Origin: Yersinia massiliensis
GTDB lineage: Bacteria > Pseudomonadota > Gammaproteobacteria > Enterobacterales > Enterobacteriaceae
Direction of reading: 5' to 3'
DNA length: 64,000 nt
NCBI RefSeq assembly: GCF_003048255.1
Contig: NZ_CP028487.1
Coordinates: 1,612,001 to 1,676,000, forward strand
Part shown: piece after piece, positions 47,185-58,272 of the stretch
How positions within the stretch are numbered: position 1 is the stretch's first letter
Layout of the letters: every line of letters begins with the position of its first letter
The notes under the pieces: model-generated
Databases searched by the model: none
Told to the model about the DNA's origin: nothing
Seen by the model: the letters and a program-made list of their open reading frames with translations, nothing else
Position numbers and translations under genes: made by a program

Positions 47185-48615
47185 ATGGATAAAAAAGTGG
47201 CTATGAATAAAGTCGTGGCTAAGCGCCAAGTCAAGCTGGCCCCGATTGAGTCACCCGCACGATTTGAAGCCGTATCTAAGGTCGCCATTAGCGATAGCAC
47301 TATTGCCGCTCGCCAAGCCAAACTCATTAACAACATGTCCCAAGCGGGTATCGACTATTTATTTGTTTATGCCGATAAAGAGCATGGCGGCAACTTTGAA
47401 TATTTAGCGGGGTTTATTCCTCGATTTGAAGAAGCAGCGATAGTGTTACATGCTACAGGTGAGATTTATCTGTTGTTGGGTAATGAAAACCTAAAGTTAT
47501 CGCAATATGCACGAGTGAAAAATACGGGGATACATGTCCCCTATTTTTCACTGCCGAATCAACCGATGGGGAACAGTAAAACCTTGGCTGAATTGTTGGC
47601 AGAAACGGGTATTCAGCAAGCTAAAAAGGTCGGGGTAGTCGGGTGGAAACTCTTCACCAGTAAGCTGGATGATAATAGCCAGTTATTTGATATTCCGCAT
47701 TTTATGCTAGATGCCATAAAACAATCTGTTTCATCCACCACTGCGGTCATTAATGCCACCGCGCTATTTATAGGGAGTGAGACTGCGGCCAGAGTGACCA
47801 ATAATGCGAATGAATTGGCGCACTATGAATATGGCGCAAATCTCGCATCGAATTGCATTCTTAATGCGCTAGCTGCTGTAGAAGTGGGTAAAACGGAAAA
47901 ACAACTTGGCAGTTATCTGGCTGATGAAGGTCAACCGAATACGGTTGTCATGATTGCCGCAACCGGTGCCCGTTTTGAACAGGCGAATCTGTATCCCAGT
48001 GATAAAACAGTACAACTTGGCGATAAGCTCTCGTTGACCACTGGGTTTAAAGGCGGCTTGAGCAGCCGAACGGGTTATGTTGTTCACCAAGCTGATGAAT
48101 TGCCTGCGGCGGAAAGAGATTATCTCGACAAAGTGGCGATTCCTTATTACACCACGGTGGTCGCTTGGTTGGAAAACATCCGCATTGGGATGTTGGGCCA
48201 AGAGATGTATGCATTGGTTGAAAGGGTATTCCCTCAATCGCAATATCATTGGTCGTTAAATCCGGGCCACTTAGTCGCCGATGAAGAGTGGCTATGTTCG
48301 CCGATTTATCGTGGCTCTAATGAGAAAATCAGCAGTGGCATGTTATTCCAAATTGACATTATTCCTTCGGTGAAAGGTTACGCTGGGGTGAGTGCGGAAG
48401 AGTGTATTGCGCTCGCTGATGAGCCGCTACGTCAAGAACTTGCGGCGCATTATCCTGAGGTGTGGCAACGAATAATGCATCGCCGGCATTATATTTCTAA
48501 TGTGCTGAATATTCGTCTTAGCGAAGAAGTGTTACCGATGTCTAATACCGTGGGTTATCTACGGCCTTACTTATTGGATAAGTACAGTGCATTACAATGC
48601 GTGATTGAGGTATAG
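47185..48615 (+). CDS. M24 (pita-bread fold) protein with altered metal site
   Basis: A 476-residue protein with the two-domain organisation of creatinase/aminopeptidase P: an N-terminal domain (about 40-200) and a C-terminal pita-bread region. Where active enzymes have two metal-binding aspartates, it has 'GDKLSLTTGFKGGLSSRTGY' (about 279-298) lacking them, and the glutamate region reads 'GMLFQIDIIP'. A conserved 'NPGH' is present. I infer a protein that may lack peptidase activity. I chose ATG 47185, as GGAGG lies at 47169-47173 inside the alternative longer start. Confidence 0.75.
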   Translation: MDKKVAMNKVVAKRQVKLAPIESPARFEAVSKVAISDSTIAARQAKLINNMSQAGIDYLFVYADKEHGGNFEYLAGFIPRFEEAAIVLHATGEIYLLLGNENLKLSQYARVKNTGIHVPYFSLPNQPMGNSKTLAELLAETGIQQAKKVGVVGWKLFTSKLDDNSQLFDIPHFMLDAIKQSVSSTTAVINATALFIGSETAARVTNNANELAHYEYGANLASNCILNALAAVEVGKTEKQLGSYLADEGQPNTVVMIAATGARFEQANLYPSDKTVQLGDKLSLTTGFKGGLSSRTGYVVHQADELPAAERDYLDKVAIPYYTTVVAWLENIRIGMLGQEMYALVERVFPQSQYHWSLNPGHLVADEEWLCSPIYRGSNEKISSGMLFQIDIIPSVKGYAGVSAEECIALADEPLRQELAAHYPEVWQRIMHRRHYISNVLNIRLSEEVLPMSNTVGYLRPYLLDKYSALQCVIEV

Positions 48616-48649
48616 CACTGATAGCTTAGGCGTTAATTAGGATGACTCT

Positions 48650-48670
48650 AGGGGCGATTTCGCCCCTTTT
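48650..48670 (+). terminator. Intrinsic terminator after the M24 gene
   Basis: AGGGGCG / CGCCCCT stem with a 4-base loop and a following TTT, 35 bases past the stop codon. Confidence 0.85.
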
Positions 48671-48845
48671 AACGTCCCAGAACAGGGTTGTTATCCTCGT
48701 GTATTTTCAGATTTAAGCCCCTGCTGAGATTTCGTGCAAAACTGGAGGCGATACTCTTGCCATCTTGTGGCATAATGCGCGCCGAATCACATTTTCTATC
48801 ATTCTTGAATATCCCTATTCAGTAATACAATCGAGAGCGAGCTCT

Positions 48846-50441
48846 GTGCTAAGTACTAACAATATCACCATGCAATTCGGCAGCAAGCCGCTGTTTGAAA
48901 ACATTTCAGTCAAATTCGGCGGCGGTAATCGCTACGGTCTGATTGGCGCAAATGGCTGTGGTAAATCCACATTCATGAAAATCCTTGGTGGCGATTTGGC
49001 GCCAAGTGGTGGCAACGTCTTCCTTGATCCAAATGAGCGCTTGGGTAAATTGCGTCAGGATCAATTCGCCTTTGAAAACAACACTGTGCTGGACACCGTT
49101 ATTATGGGTCACGGCGAGTTGTGGGAAGTCAAAGAAGAGCGTGACCGTATTTACGGCTTGCCTGAGATGAGCGAAGAAGACGGCTACAAAGTGGCTGATC
49201 TGGAAGTTGCCTATGGTGAGATGGATGGCTACAGCGCAGAAGCCCGTGCGGGTGAATTGCTGCTCGGTGTGGGTATTCCGGTTGAACAACATTATGGTTT
49301 GATGAGCGAAATCGCCCCCGGCTTTAAATTGCGTGTATTGCTGGCGCAGGCGTTGTTCTCAGACCCAGAGATTTTGTTACTCGACGAACCGACCAACAAC
49401 TTGGATATCGATACTATCCGTTGGTTGGAGCAAGTTCTGAATGAACGTAGCAGCACCATGATCATCATTTCCCATGACCGTCACTTCCTGAATATGGTGT
49501 GCACACACATGGCGGATTTGGATTACGGTGAATTGCGTGTTTATCCGGGTAACTATGATGAGTACATGACGGCTGCGACTCAAGCGCGTGAGCGTCTGTT
49601 GTCCGATAATGCGAAGAAAAAAGCCCAGATCTCTGAGCTACAATCTTTCGTTAGCCGCTTTAGTGCCAACGCCTCTAAATCAAAACAGGCCACGTCGCGC
49701 GCCCGTCAGATTGATAAAATTCAGCTTGATGAAGTTAAAGCTTCTAGCCGCCAGAACCCGTTTATCCGCTTTGATCAGGATAAAAAATTGTTCCGTAATG
49801 CGCTGGAAGTTGAATTACTGACCAAAGGTTTTGATGACGGCCCATTGTTTAAAAAACTGGATCTGCGCTTAGAAGTTGGCGAGAAAGTGGCGATTCTTGG
49901 GCCGAACGGTATCGGTAAATCGACACTGCTGAAAACGCTGGTCGGGGACTACGAAGCAGACTCTGGTACGGTGAAATGGTCTGAAAACAGCAAAGTGGGT
50001 TACTACGCACAGGATCACGCCAGTGATTTTGAAATTGACCTGACTGTTTTTGACTGGATGAGCCAGTGGAAACAAGAAAAAGACGACGAGCAGGCTGTGC
50101 GCAGTGTGTTGGGTCGTTTGCTGTTTAGCCAAGACGATATCAAGAAAAAAGTTCAGGTCTTGTCGGGTGGTGAAAAAGGGCGGATGTTGTTTGGTAAGCT
50201 GATGATGCAGCGTCCTAACATTCTGGTTATGGATGAACCAACCAACCACTTGGACATGGAATCTATTGAAGCCCTTAACATGGCATTGGAAATGTACGAA
50301 GGGACATTAATCTTCGTTTCTCATGACCGTGAGTTCGTCAGTTCATTGGCGAGCCGAGTGCTTGAAATGACCCCAACTAAGGTGATCGACTTCACCGGTA
50401 ACTACGAAGATTATCTGCGTAGCCAAGGTATTCAGTCCTGA
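48846..50441 (+). CDS. ybiT: ABC-F family ATPase YbiT
   Basis: A 531-residue ribosome-associated ABC-F protein (E. coli 530) with two ATPase domains joined by a charged linker. Walker A motifs are 'GANGCGKST' and 'GPNGIGKST', Walker B motifs '[11 protein letters not shown]' and '[10 protein letters not shown]'. There is no membrane segment; such proteins act on translating ribosomes. The start is GTG (48846), aligned with the E. coli N-terminus and preceded by GAGAGCGA; a longer frame from an upstream ATG has no family match. Confidence 0.94.
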   Translation: MLSTNNITMQFGSKPLFENISVKFGGGNRYGLIGANGCGKSTFMKILGGDLAPSGGNVFLDPNERLGKLRQDQFAFENNTVLDTVIMGHGELWEVKEERDRIYGLPEMSEEDGYKVADLEVAYGEMDGYSAEARAGELLLGVGIPVEQHYGLMSEIAPGFKLRVLLAQALFSDPEILLLDEPTNNLDIDTIRWLEQVLNERSSTMIIISHDRHFLNMVCTHMADLDYGELRVYPGNYDEYMTAATQARERLLSDNAKKKAQISELQSFVSRFSANASKSKQATSRARQIDKIQLDEVKASSRQNPFIRFDQDKKLFRNALEVELLTKGFDDGPLFKKLDLRLEVGEKVAILGPNGIGKSTLLKTLVGDYEADSGTVKWSENSKVGYYAQDHASDFEIDLTVFDWMSQWKQEKDDEQAVRSVLGRLLFSQDDIKKKVQVLSGGEKGRMLFGKLMMQRPNILVMDEPTNHLDMESIEALNMALEMYEGTLIFVSHDREFVSSLASRVLEMTPTKVIDFTGNYEDYLRSQGIQS

Positions 50442-50465
50442 TTATCTGATGGTGTCAAAATAAAG

Positions 50466-50494
50466 AAAGCTGATGCATGGCATCAGCTTTTTTT
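50466..50494 (+). terminator. Intrinsic terminator of ybiT
   Basis: A 10-bp stem (AAAGCTGATG / CATCAGCTTT) with a 5-base loop and a T run. Confidence 0.92.
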
Positions 50495-50509
50495 TCGCCT
50501 CAAATTCGG

Positions 50510-50551
50510 CTAAGCCTTGCTGCAAACCTTTTAAGCATGGCTGCAAACTTC
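50510..50551 (-). repeat. Duplicated moeB 3' end including the stop codon
   Basis: The last 21 bases of moeB (50531-50551; E-V-C-S-H-A-stop) are followed in the same frame by a 21-base copy (50510-50530; K-V-C-S-K-A-stop), with 16 of 21 bases identical and a shared core GTTTGCAGC. Read-through of the TAA would add K-V-C-S-K-A. Confidence 0.7.
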
Positions 50552-51286
50552 GCAGTGGGCATCTTTTGCCAGTTTTAAACTGCGAAACTCTGCCGTCATA
50601 GCGTCATACATCAATATTCGCCCTGAAATGACCTGACCATAATTGGCCAATAATTTGATGGCTTCCATTGCTTGTAAATTACCAATAATCCCAACCAACG
50701 GGGCCATCACTCCCGCTTCGACGCAGGTCAGGGCATTTTCACCAAACAACCGACTAAGGCAGCGATAACAGGGTTGATTCTCCTGATAGGTAAAGACGCT
50801 GACTTGCCCCTCCATGCGAATCGCGGCACCTGATACCAGTGGTTTGCGTTGTGCATAGCACAAGCGGTTCAACTGCTCACGGCTGGCAATATTATCGGTG
50901 CAATCCAGCACGAGATTGTGTTCCGTGATAGCAGCGGCGAGTTGTTCATCCTCTAGCTGAGCATCAATGGTGGTTAGCGTCAGATGGGGATTCAAATCTG
51001 GCAAAGCTAACGCCGCAGAGGCGACCTTAGACATCCCAATCCGATTATCACGGTGCAAAATTTGCCGTTGCAAGTTAGAGAGAGAGACCGTATCAAAATC
51101 CAGTAAGGTGAGATGCCCCACGCCAGCCACGGCTAGATATTGTGCGGCGGCGCAGCCAAGGCCGCCTAAGCCCACGATCAATACTTTCGCCGCGTTAAGC
51201 TTTTCCTGCCCGTCAAAGTCAAACCCCCGCAGGACGATTTGCCGGTTGTACCGCAGAGCCTGTGCATCGGAAAGTTCAGGCAACAT
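50531..51286 (-). CDS. moeB: Molybdopterin-synthase adenylyltransferase
   Basis: An E1-like enzyme of 251 residues that adenylates the C-terminus of MoaD for molybdopterin synthesis. The nucleotide-binding motif is 'VLIVGLGGLGCAAAQYLA' (cited for 'GLGGLG'), with 'DFDTVSLSNLQRQ' next. Structural zinc cysteines are 'CYRCLS' and, at the end, 'CEVCS'. The C-terminal 'CEVCSHA' is duplicated after the stop. It directly follows moeA in one operon. Confidence 0.95.
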   Translation of the reverse strand: MLPELSDAQALRYNRQIVLRGFDFDGQEKLNAAKVLIVGLGGLGCAAAQYLAVAGVGHLTLLDFDTVSLSNLQRQILHRDNRIGMSKVASAALALPDLNPHLTLTTIDAQLEDEQLAAAITEHNLVLDCTDNIASREQLNRLCYAQRKPLVSGAAIRMEGQVSVFTYQENQPCYRCLSRLFGENALTCVEAGVMAPLVGIIGNLQAMEAIKLLANYGQVISGRILMYDAMTAEFRSLKLAKDAHCEVCSHA

Positions 51287-52525
51287 TTAGCCCCCTAGCA
51301 ACGCGTTAAATAACTCTATCTCAACGGTTTCACCGATCTCTACCGAACCACGTTCTCGCTCAAGTACGATGAAACAATTGCCTTGGCTAAATGAGCTGAA
51401 AATATGGGAGCCTTGATGGCCGGTGGTGCGGACTTCCAGCTCGCCTTTGGCGTTGGACGCGAAAATGCCACGTTGGAAATCCAAACGGCCAGGGGATTTT
51501 TTCAATTTCGTCATGGCAGTGGCTTTCAGGCGTAGCGGTGGTTGCCATTGAGAGTGGCCCGACAGTTTGGCAATCAGAGGTTGTACGAGCTGATAGAAGG
51601 TGAGGGCAGCAGAGACTGGATTACCGGGTAAGCCGCAGAACCAAGCGTGGGCCAATTTGCCAAAGGCGAAAGGTTTACCGGGCTTAATGGCTAATTTCCA
51701 GAAGCCGATATCGCCGAGTTCTTCTAGCATTTGTTTGGTGTAATCCGCTTCACCAACAGAAACGCCGCCGCTACTTATCACGAGATCTGCCACGCTATCT
51801 GCTTGCTCAAAGGCTTTGCGCAAAGCGTGTTGATCATCAGGGATAACGCCCAGATCGATGATTTGGCAGCCCAGTTGTTGCAGCATCAAACGCACGGCAA
51901 AACGGTTAGTATCGTAAATCTGACCTTCGCCCAACGGCTGACCGATAGCCTGCAATTCATCACCGGTTGAGAAAATAGCGACTTTCAACGCGCGAAAAAC
52001 AGTCACGTCGGCAATCCCCAATGATGCCAACAAGGGAAGCTGTGCCGTGCCAAGCTTTACGCCAGCAGGGAACACCGCAGCACCTTGTTGAATATCTTCT
52101 CCGGCTAAACGGATGTTTTGCCCGATACGCACGCTGCCATTAAATGTGACACCCTGTTCACTCACCGCCGCCTGCTCTTGCATGATGACGGCATCAGCGC
52201 CAGTCGGGATCGGGGCGCCGGTCATGATTCGAATACAGGTATTGGCAGGCCAAATATCGTTAAAGGGGGCACCGGCAAAAGACTTACCAGCCACCGGTAA
52301 AGGCAGTCCGCTGCTAAGCTCATTACTGCGCACCGCATAACCATCCATGGCCGAATTGGCGAAAGGGGGAACAGCAATGGGGGACGTAATAGCACTGGCA
52401 GTGATACGTCCGGCAGCATCGGTTAACGGGATGAATTCTGTTGTTTGTAATGGCGTGACCTGCGACAGCATTGTAGTCAGTGCTTGTTCCAGAGAGATTA
52501 AATCCGAGGTATTACAGTGATCCAT
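51287..52525 (-). CDS. moeA: Molybdopterin molybdotransferase MoeA
   Basis: A 412-residue enzyme (E. coli 411) that inserts molybdate into adenylated molybdopterin. '[13 protein letters not shown]' and '[15 protein letters not shown]' in the first half and '[12 protein letters not shown]'-like '[18 protein letters not shown]' (cited for 'GLPGNPVSA') in the MoCF domain are diagnostic. The moeB start follows its stop with no gap, so the two are co-translated. Confidence 0.95.
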   Translation of the reverse strand: MDHCNTSDLISLEQALTTMLSQVTPLQTTEFIPLTDAAGRITASAITSPIAVPPFANSAMDGYAVRSNELSSGLPLPVAGKSFAGAPFNDIWPANTCIRIMTGAPIPTGADAVIMQEQAAVSEQGVTFNGSVRIGQNIRLAGEDIQQGAAVFPAGVKLGTAQLPLLASLGIADVTVFRALKVAIFSTGDELQAIGQPLGEGQIYDTNRFAVRLMLQQLGCQIIDLGVIPDDQHALRKAFEQADSVADLVISSGGVSVGEADYTKQMLEELGDIGFWKLAIKPGKPFAFGKLAHAWFCGLPGNPVSAALTFYQLVQPLIAKLSGHSQWQPPLRLKATAMTKLKKSPGRLDFQRGIFASNAKGELEVRTTGHQGSHIFSSFSQGNCFIVLERERGSVEIGETVEIELFNALLGG

Positions 52526-52720
52526 GCTGAACTCCGTGGTCTATGTGCACCCTAACGAAGAGGTATTGTGGATGCAGAATTACCTATCAAGTAAGGTGGC
52601 TATTATGGCAGAGATTGCAAGGTGGGTGAATGGATGAAGGCCACAGACTGGGACTGTATTGGTCGGTGCTAGGCTTTTTTATGAGTGTTTATTGTTGGCT
52701 GACGAAATAGGGGAAAAAAT

Positions 52721-53260
52721 ATGGACTATCAAAAAATTCTTAATTTTTGGTTCAGTGAAATGGACTCAGCATTGTGGTTCAAAAAGGATGACGATTTTGA
52801 TGCCCATTTGCGTCAGCATTTTGGCTCAGTCTGGCAGGCTGCATCCAAGGGCGAACTGGCGAATTGGCGGCAAAAGATAGAAGGGCGCTTAGCGGAAATA
52901 TTGGTACTCGACCAGTTCAGCCGGAATATGTTCCGTGATCTTCCCGCTTCCTTCTCCTGCGATGGTATGGCATTGGTGCTGGCTCAAGAGGCTATCAGCA
53001 GCGGTCAGACGGGGCAGCTAACAGATACACAACGTGGTTTTCTCTATATGCCATTTATGCACTCGGAATCCCCATTCATTCATCAACAAGCGCTGGTGCT
53101 TTATACCGAACTAGGCAATGAGCTTCAACTTGATTATGAGTTGCGCCATAAAGCGATTATTGATCGTTTCGGCCGTTATCCGCACCGCAATCATATTCTT
53201 GGTCGGGTATCCAGCGCTGAGGAACAGGCATTTCTATTACAACCGGGCTCAGCGTTTTAG
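52721..53260 (+). CDS. DUF924 family protein
   Basis: A 179-residue helical protein of the DUF924 family: 'LNFWFSEMDSALWFKKDDDFD' (cited as 'NFWFSEMD' and 'WFKKDDDFD') at the N-terminus, 'ILVLDQFSRNMFRD' in the middle and 'IIDRFGRYPHRNHILGR' near the end. No activity is known. AGGGG precedes the ATG. It stands alone. Confidence 0.88.
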   Translation: MDYQKILNFWFSEMDSALWFKKDDDFDAHLRQHFGSVWQAASKGELANWRQKIEGRLAEILVLDQFSRNMFRDLPASFSCDGMALVLAQEAISSGQTGQLTDTQRGFLYMPFMHSESPFIHQQALVLYTELGNELQLDYELRHKAIIDRFGRYPHRNHILGRVSSAEEQAFLLQPGSAF

Positions 53261-53277
53261 GTCTAAGTCTTAAACGC

Positions 53278-53316
53278 AATAATTGACCAGTGAAGCTCAA
53301 ACACTGGTCAATTATT
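53278..53316 (+). terminator. Long inverted repeat after the DUF924 gene
   Basis: A perfect 15-bp stem (AATAATTGACCAGTG / CACTGGTCAATTATT) with a 9-base loop begins 17 bases past the stop. The stem includes the T-rich segment, so it may terminate in either direction. The rest of the region to 53561 shows no gene; it precedes kgtP. Confidence 0.7.
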
Positions 53317-53561
53317 ATCGATGCATTATTGTCTCTGATTGTTTTATCTGCGTTCAACCTCACAGAAATACATCTGCCATACATAAGTGCTGCAAAAATT
53401 ATCTCTTTGAGATCACAAGTAAATATAAGTATTTTCCTAAACTGTGAAACCAGAGATAACGTCAATTGAAACAATATTACTACCAATATATAACAATATG
53501 ACAATACATAAAGAATGTTCATGTGGGTGTGAACATTCAACAAGATGATGGATACATCAAC

Positions 53562-54890
53562 ATGGCAGAAACAACATCAATCGAAGCAGTTTCGACAGAA
53601 AATTCAGCACAATCAGCGCGTTTGACAGAGAGCGCAGATACTCGGCAGAGAATTCGCGCAATTGTTGGGGCTTCTTCTGGTAACTTAGTTGAATGGTTTG
53701 ATTTTTATATTTATTCATTCTGCGCCCTCTATTTCGCCCCATTATTTTTCCCCAGTGATAATCCCACCACGCAATTAGTGCAAACCGCAGGTGTTTTTGC
53801 CGCCGGTTTTTTAATGCGACCAATAGGGGGTTGGCTATTTGGGTATATTGCGGATAAACATGGCCGTAAACTCTCCATGTTGATTTCCGTTTATATGATG
53901 TGCGCAGGCTCATTGATGATTGCTTGCCTGCCTACCTATGCTTCCATCGGTAATTTGGCCCCTATCTTGCTGCTAGTGGCTCGCTTATTCCAAGGGTTGT
54001 CCGTTGGGGGGGAATACGGCACCAGTGCAACCTATATGAGTGAAGTGGCAGTGAAAGGGCGGAAGGGTTTTTACGCCTCATTCCAATACGTCACATTGAT
54101 TGGGGGGCAATTACTGGCTTTATTAGTGCTCGTTATTTTACAGCAAACTTTGCCATCAGATGTTCTGCATAGCTGGGGTTGGCGTATTCCGTTTGTACTG
54201 GGCGCATTATTGGCGGTGGTGGCACTTTATTTGCGCCGTTCGTTGAATGAAACCTCTGATGAAAAGACGCGTAATAAGAAAGATGCTGGTAGCTTAAAAG
54301 GACTGTGGAAGAATCGCCGCGCATTTATCATGGTGCTAGGTTTTACTGCGGGTGGGTCACTCTCTTTTTATACCTACACCACTTATATGCAAAAGTATTT
54401 GGTTAATACTGCCGGAATGGATGTAAAAACAGCCAGTTTAGTGATGACGGCTGCGCTCTTTATTTTCATGATTATGCAGCCATTATTTGGTGCGTTGTCC
54501 GATCGAATTAGCCGCCGCACTTCCATGCTTATTTTTGGTCTGTTATCGATGCTGCTAACGGTGCCTATTTTGCATGCATTGAAAGGCGTGACCAGCCCTT
54601 ATATTGCTTTTGCGTTGATTGTAACGGCACTGATTATACTGAGTTTCTACACCTCAATTGGTGGGTTACTTAAAGCTGAAATGTTCCCGCCGGAAGTGAG
54701 AGCGTTAGGGGTCGGCTTATCCTATGCTGTCGCAAATGCCATGTTTGGTGGCAGCGCTGAATATGTGGCACTGTCTCTCAAGTCGTTTGATCTGGAAAAT
54801 AGCTTCTTTTGGTATGTCTCAGCCATGTGTTTCCTCACCTTCTTAGTGTCTTTACGGTTACATCGTAAAGGGCAAGAGGTCGATTTATAG
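53562..54890 (+). CDS. kgtP: Alpha-ketoglutarate permease KgtP
   Basis: A metabolite:H+ symporter (MHS family of MFS) of 442 residues with 12 membrane segments. It is collinear with E. coli KgtP: '[21 protein letters not shown]' (cited for '[12 protein letters not shown]'), '[15 protein letters not shown]' and '[17 protein letters not shown]'. I chose the ATG at 53562 ('MAETTS'), like E. coli 'MAESTV'; a GTG at 53523 is in frame but unsupported. Confidence 0.9.
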   Translation: MAETTSIEAVSTENSAQSARLTESADTRQRIRAIVGASSGNLVEWFDFYIYSFCALYFAPLFFPSDNPTTQLVQTAGVFAAGFLMRPIGGWLFGYIADKHGRKLSMLISVYMMCAGSLMIACLPTYASIGNLAPILLLVARLFQGLSVGGEYGTSATYMSEVAVKGRKGFYASFQYVTLIGGQLLALLVLVILQQTLPSDVLHSWGWRIPFVLGALLAVVALYLRRSLNETSDEKTRNKKDAGSLKGLWKNRRAFIMVLGFTAGGSLSFYTYTTYMQKYLVNTAGMDVKTASLVMTAALFIFMIMQPLFGALSDRISRRTSMLIFGLLSMLLTVPILHALKGVTSPYIAFALIVTALIILSFYTSIGGLLKAEMFPPEVRALGVGLSYAVANAMFGGSAEYVALSLKSFDLENSFFWYVSAMCFLTFLVSLRLHRKGQEVDL

Positions 54891-55012
54891 GAACAGTAAA
54901 ATATATCAGCCCTGAAACAAGATGAGTGTGGTTTAGGGGCTGAGTATTAATTCATTCTACAATCAACCGCAATTCGCCATTTATTAGCCCATATCACTCA
55001 TTAAATAACGCA

Positions 55013-55036
55013 TAAAAAAAGCCCCCGTAGGGGCTT
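55013..55036 (-). terminator. Intrinsic terminator of frmA-fghA
   Basis: On the minus strand AAGCCCC / GGGGCTT pair around a 4-base loop, followed by a T run, about 40 bases past the fghA stop. Confidence 0.88.
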
Positions 55037-55074
55037 GAGATAGCATTAATTGAGAGTGACGTTTTTAATTAATG

Positions 55075-55917
55075 TTATGCGTGCAAATACTCTGCATGGA
55101 AACGTAGATGATCTTCAATAAAGGTCGCGATGGTGAAATAGCTATGGTCATAACCGGGTTGAATCCGAAGCGTCAGTGGCCAATCACGCTGACGTGCCAA
55201 TTCGGCTAATTTTGCTGGCTGTAACTGCTCTGCGAGGAACTGATCACCATCACCTTGATCGACCAACATCGGCAGCGGAATTTGTGCATGAGTCAGTAAA
55301 TGGCAACTGTCATATTGCAGCCATTGGCTTTCGTCCGCGCCCAAATAGGCCGCAAAAGCTTTGCGGCCCCAAGGCACTTGGCATGGATTAACGATTGGCG
55401 CGAAGGCTGATGCTGACTGATATTGCTGGGGGTTACGCAATGCCAACATCAATGCACCATGACCCCCCATTGAATGCCCGCAGATAGATTGACGATCACT
55501 GACACTAAAATGCTCGCGGATTAAGGCGGGCAATTCTTGGCTGATATAGTCGTACATCCGAAAATGCGTCGACCAAGGCGCTTGCGTTGCATTCAGATAG
55601 AACCCCGCGCCTTGCCCCAAATCATAGCCTTCATCGTTCGGCACATCCTCACCGCGCGGGCTGGTATCAGGCATCACTAGCACAATACCCAGTTCAGCAG
55701 CAATCCGCTGTGCGCCCGCTTTTAACGTGAAGTTTTCATCATTACATGTCAGCCCTGACAGCCAATACAGTACTGGCGGTGGGTTATCATCCCGTGGTGG
55801 TGGCAGATAGATGCTGAACGTCATATTGCAATTCAGGCTGCTAGCGGCATGGCGATAGCGTTGCTGCCATCCACCAAACATCCGGTGCTCTTCGAGAAGT
55901 TCAAGTGACATATTCAT
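55075..55917 (-). CDS. frmB: S-formylglutathione hydrolase
   Basis: A serine esterase of 280 residues that releases formate and glutathione, the last step of glutathione-dependent formaldehyde detoxification. The nucleophile motif is '[11 protein letters not shown]' and the early segment '[18 protein letters not shown]' (cited as '[10 protein letters not shown]') is diagnostic. It follows frmA by 59 bases. GGAGG lies upstream of the chosen ATG. YeiG is a close paralogue; the frmA linkage favours FrmB (also called fghA). Confidence 0.9.
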   Translation of the reverse strand: MNMSLELLEEHRMFGGWQQRYRHAASSLNCNMTFSIYLPPPRDDNPPPVLYWLSGLTCNDENFTLKAGAQRIAAELGIVLVMPDTSPRGEDVPNDEGYDLGQGAGFYLNATQAPWSTHFRMYDYISQELPALIREHFSVSDRQSICGHSMGGHGALMLALRNPQQYQSASAFAPIVNPCQVPWGRKAFAAYLGADESQWLQYDSCHLLTHAQIPLPMLVDQGDGDQFLAEQLQPAKLAELARQRDWPLTLRIQPGYDHSYFTIATFIEDHLRFHAEYLHA

Positions 55918-55945
55918 GCGGCGTCTGCCTCCTTGGTCGACTTAT

Positions 55946-57155
<1,210 letters not shown>

Positions 57156-57261
57156 TTATATAAATATATTCTTTATGTATCATATATGTTGCATTGGATT
57201 TTTGACTGAGTCGCAACATTTTCTTGTATAGATTATGACCGGAAAATGCAGTGCCGTGCGC

Positions 57262-58134
57262 TTAATCATCAATATCAAATTGCTCGATGATCAACTCTTT
57301 TAGCGCGCGGACATTGGGACTAAAGGCGTCTTTACGCCAGATGAGCCAAGTGGCTGTATCGGCAATCTCGCTGGGTAATGGATGCACTCGCACCCGCTCA
57401 TGGCCGGGCAACAGTGCCAAGACGGAATGTGGTATCAGTGCCAATCCAGCACCGCTGGCGACACACGCCAGCATGGCATGGTAGGACTGAATCTCCATGA
57501 TAGGCCCCGGTAAGATACCGGCTTGATGGAACCAGCCTTCTAAGCGTAGCCGGTATGAACAACTGGTGCGAAAGGCAAACAATGTCTCATCAACCGCATC
57601 GCGGGCTTGCCGAATAGGCGGGTGATCCAAACATGAAATCAGCACCAGTTGCTCTTCGAAGGAGCGACAGCCGTGTAGTTCATCGTGTTGGACTGGGCCA
57701 TCAACCAGCGCCGTTGCTAATGTCCCCGCACGGACTTGCTCAATGATTTCGCCTGACGTGCCGGTGGTGAGTGACAGCGTGACGTTGGGAAAGCGTTGAT
57801 GATAAGCCGCCAGCAAACTAGGCAAGCGGGTGGCGGCCGTGCTTTCCATCGATCCGATGGGGAAGTTACCGGCAGGTTCGCCAGCATGGGTAACACGCAT
57901 CGCTTCATCGCTCAATGCCAGAATCCGGTGGGCATAACACAGAAAGTTATGTCCCATTGGAGAAAGGCGTAGGCGCTGTTTTTCACGGATAAACAGATCC
58001 GCACCTAACTCAATTTCGAGTTGGCGCAGGCGAGTGGTGAGATTTGAAGGTACGCGGTGCATCTGCTCCGCTGCTCGAGCAACGGAACCGGTTTCTGCCA
58101 CGCAACAAAACATGCGTAGCTGGGTCAGATCCAT
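57262..58134 (-). CDS. LysR-family transcriptional regulator (PtrR-like)
   Basis: A 290-residue LysR regulator. The winged helix-turn-helix spans about 1-60 ('LRMFCCVAETGSVARAAEQMHRVPSNLTTRLRQLE', cited as 'GSVARAAEQMHRVPSN'), followed by a substrate-binding domain. It resembles E. coli YneJ/PtrR, a putrescine-use regulator, though the specificity is unproven. Start at 58134 ('MDLTQLRMF'). It is divergent from an MFS transporter gene that it probably controls. Confidence 0.85.
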   Translation of the reverse strand: MDLTQLRMFCCVAETGSVARAAEQMHRVPSNLTTRLRQLEIELGADLFIREKQRLRLSPMGHNFLCYAHRILALSDEAMRVTHAGEPAGNFPIGSMESTAATRLPSLLAAYHQRFPNVTLSLTTGTSGEIIEQVRAGTLATALVDGPVQHDELHGCRSFEEQLVLISCLDHPPIRQARDAVDETLFAFRTSCSYRLRLEGWFHQAGILPGPIMEIQSYHAMLACVASGAGLALIPHSVLALLPGHERVRVHPLPSEIADTATWLIWRKDAFSPNVRALKELIIEQFDIDD

Positions 58135-58190
58135 AATTATTCTCTTTTCGTGATGAACTTGGTAATTATTATTCATTTTTTGTGATTCTA

Positions 58191-58202
58191 ATGCTCAGGC
58201 AT
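58191..58202. promoter_or_regulatory. Candidate LysR-type operator
   Basis: ATGC-TCAG-GCAT is a perfect short inverted repeat containing a T-N11-A-like core in the 138-base divergent region, well placed for LysR control of both genes. Confidence 0.4.
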
Positions 58203-58272
58203 GATATTGGCAACTTTCTTTTAACCCACTGGCAGATTTCTCAACTGACAGCGCAACAAATAGGTGAGATGA

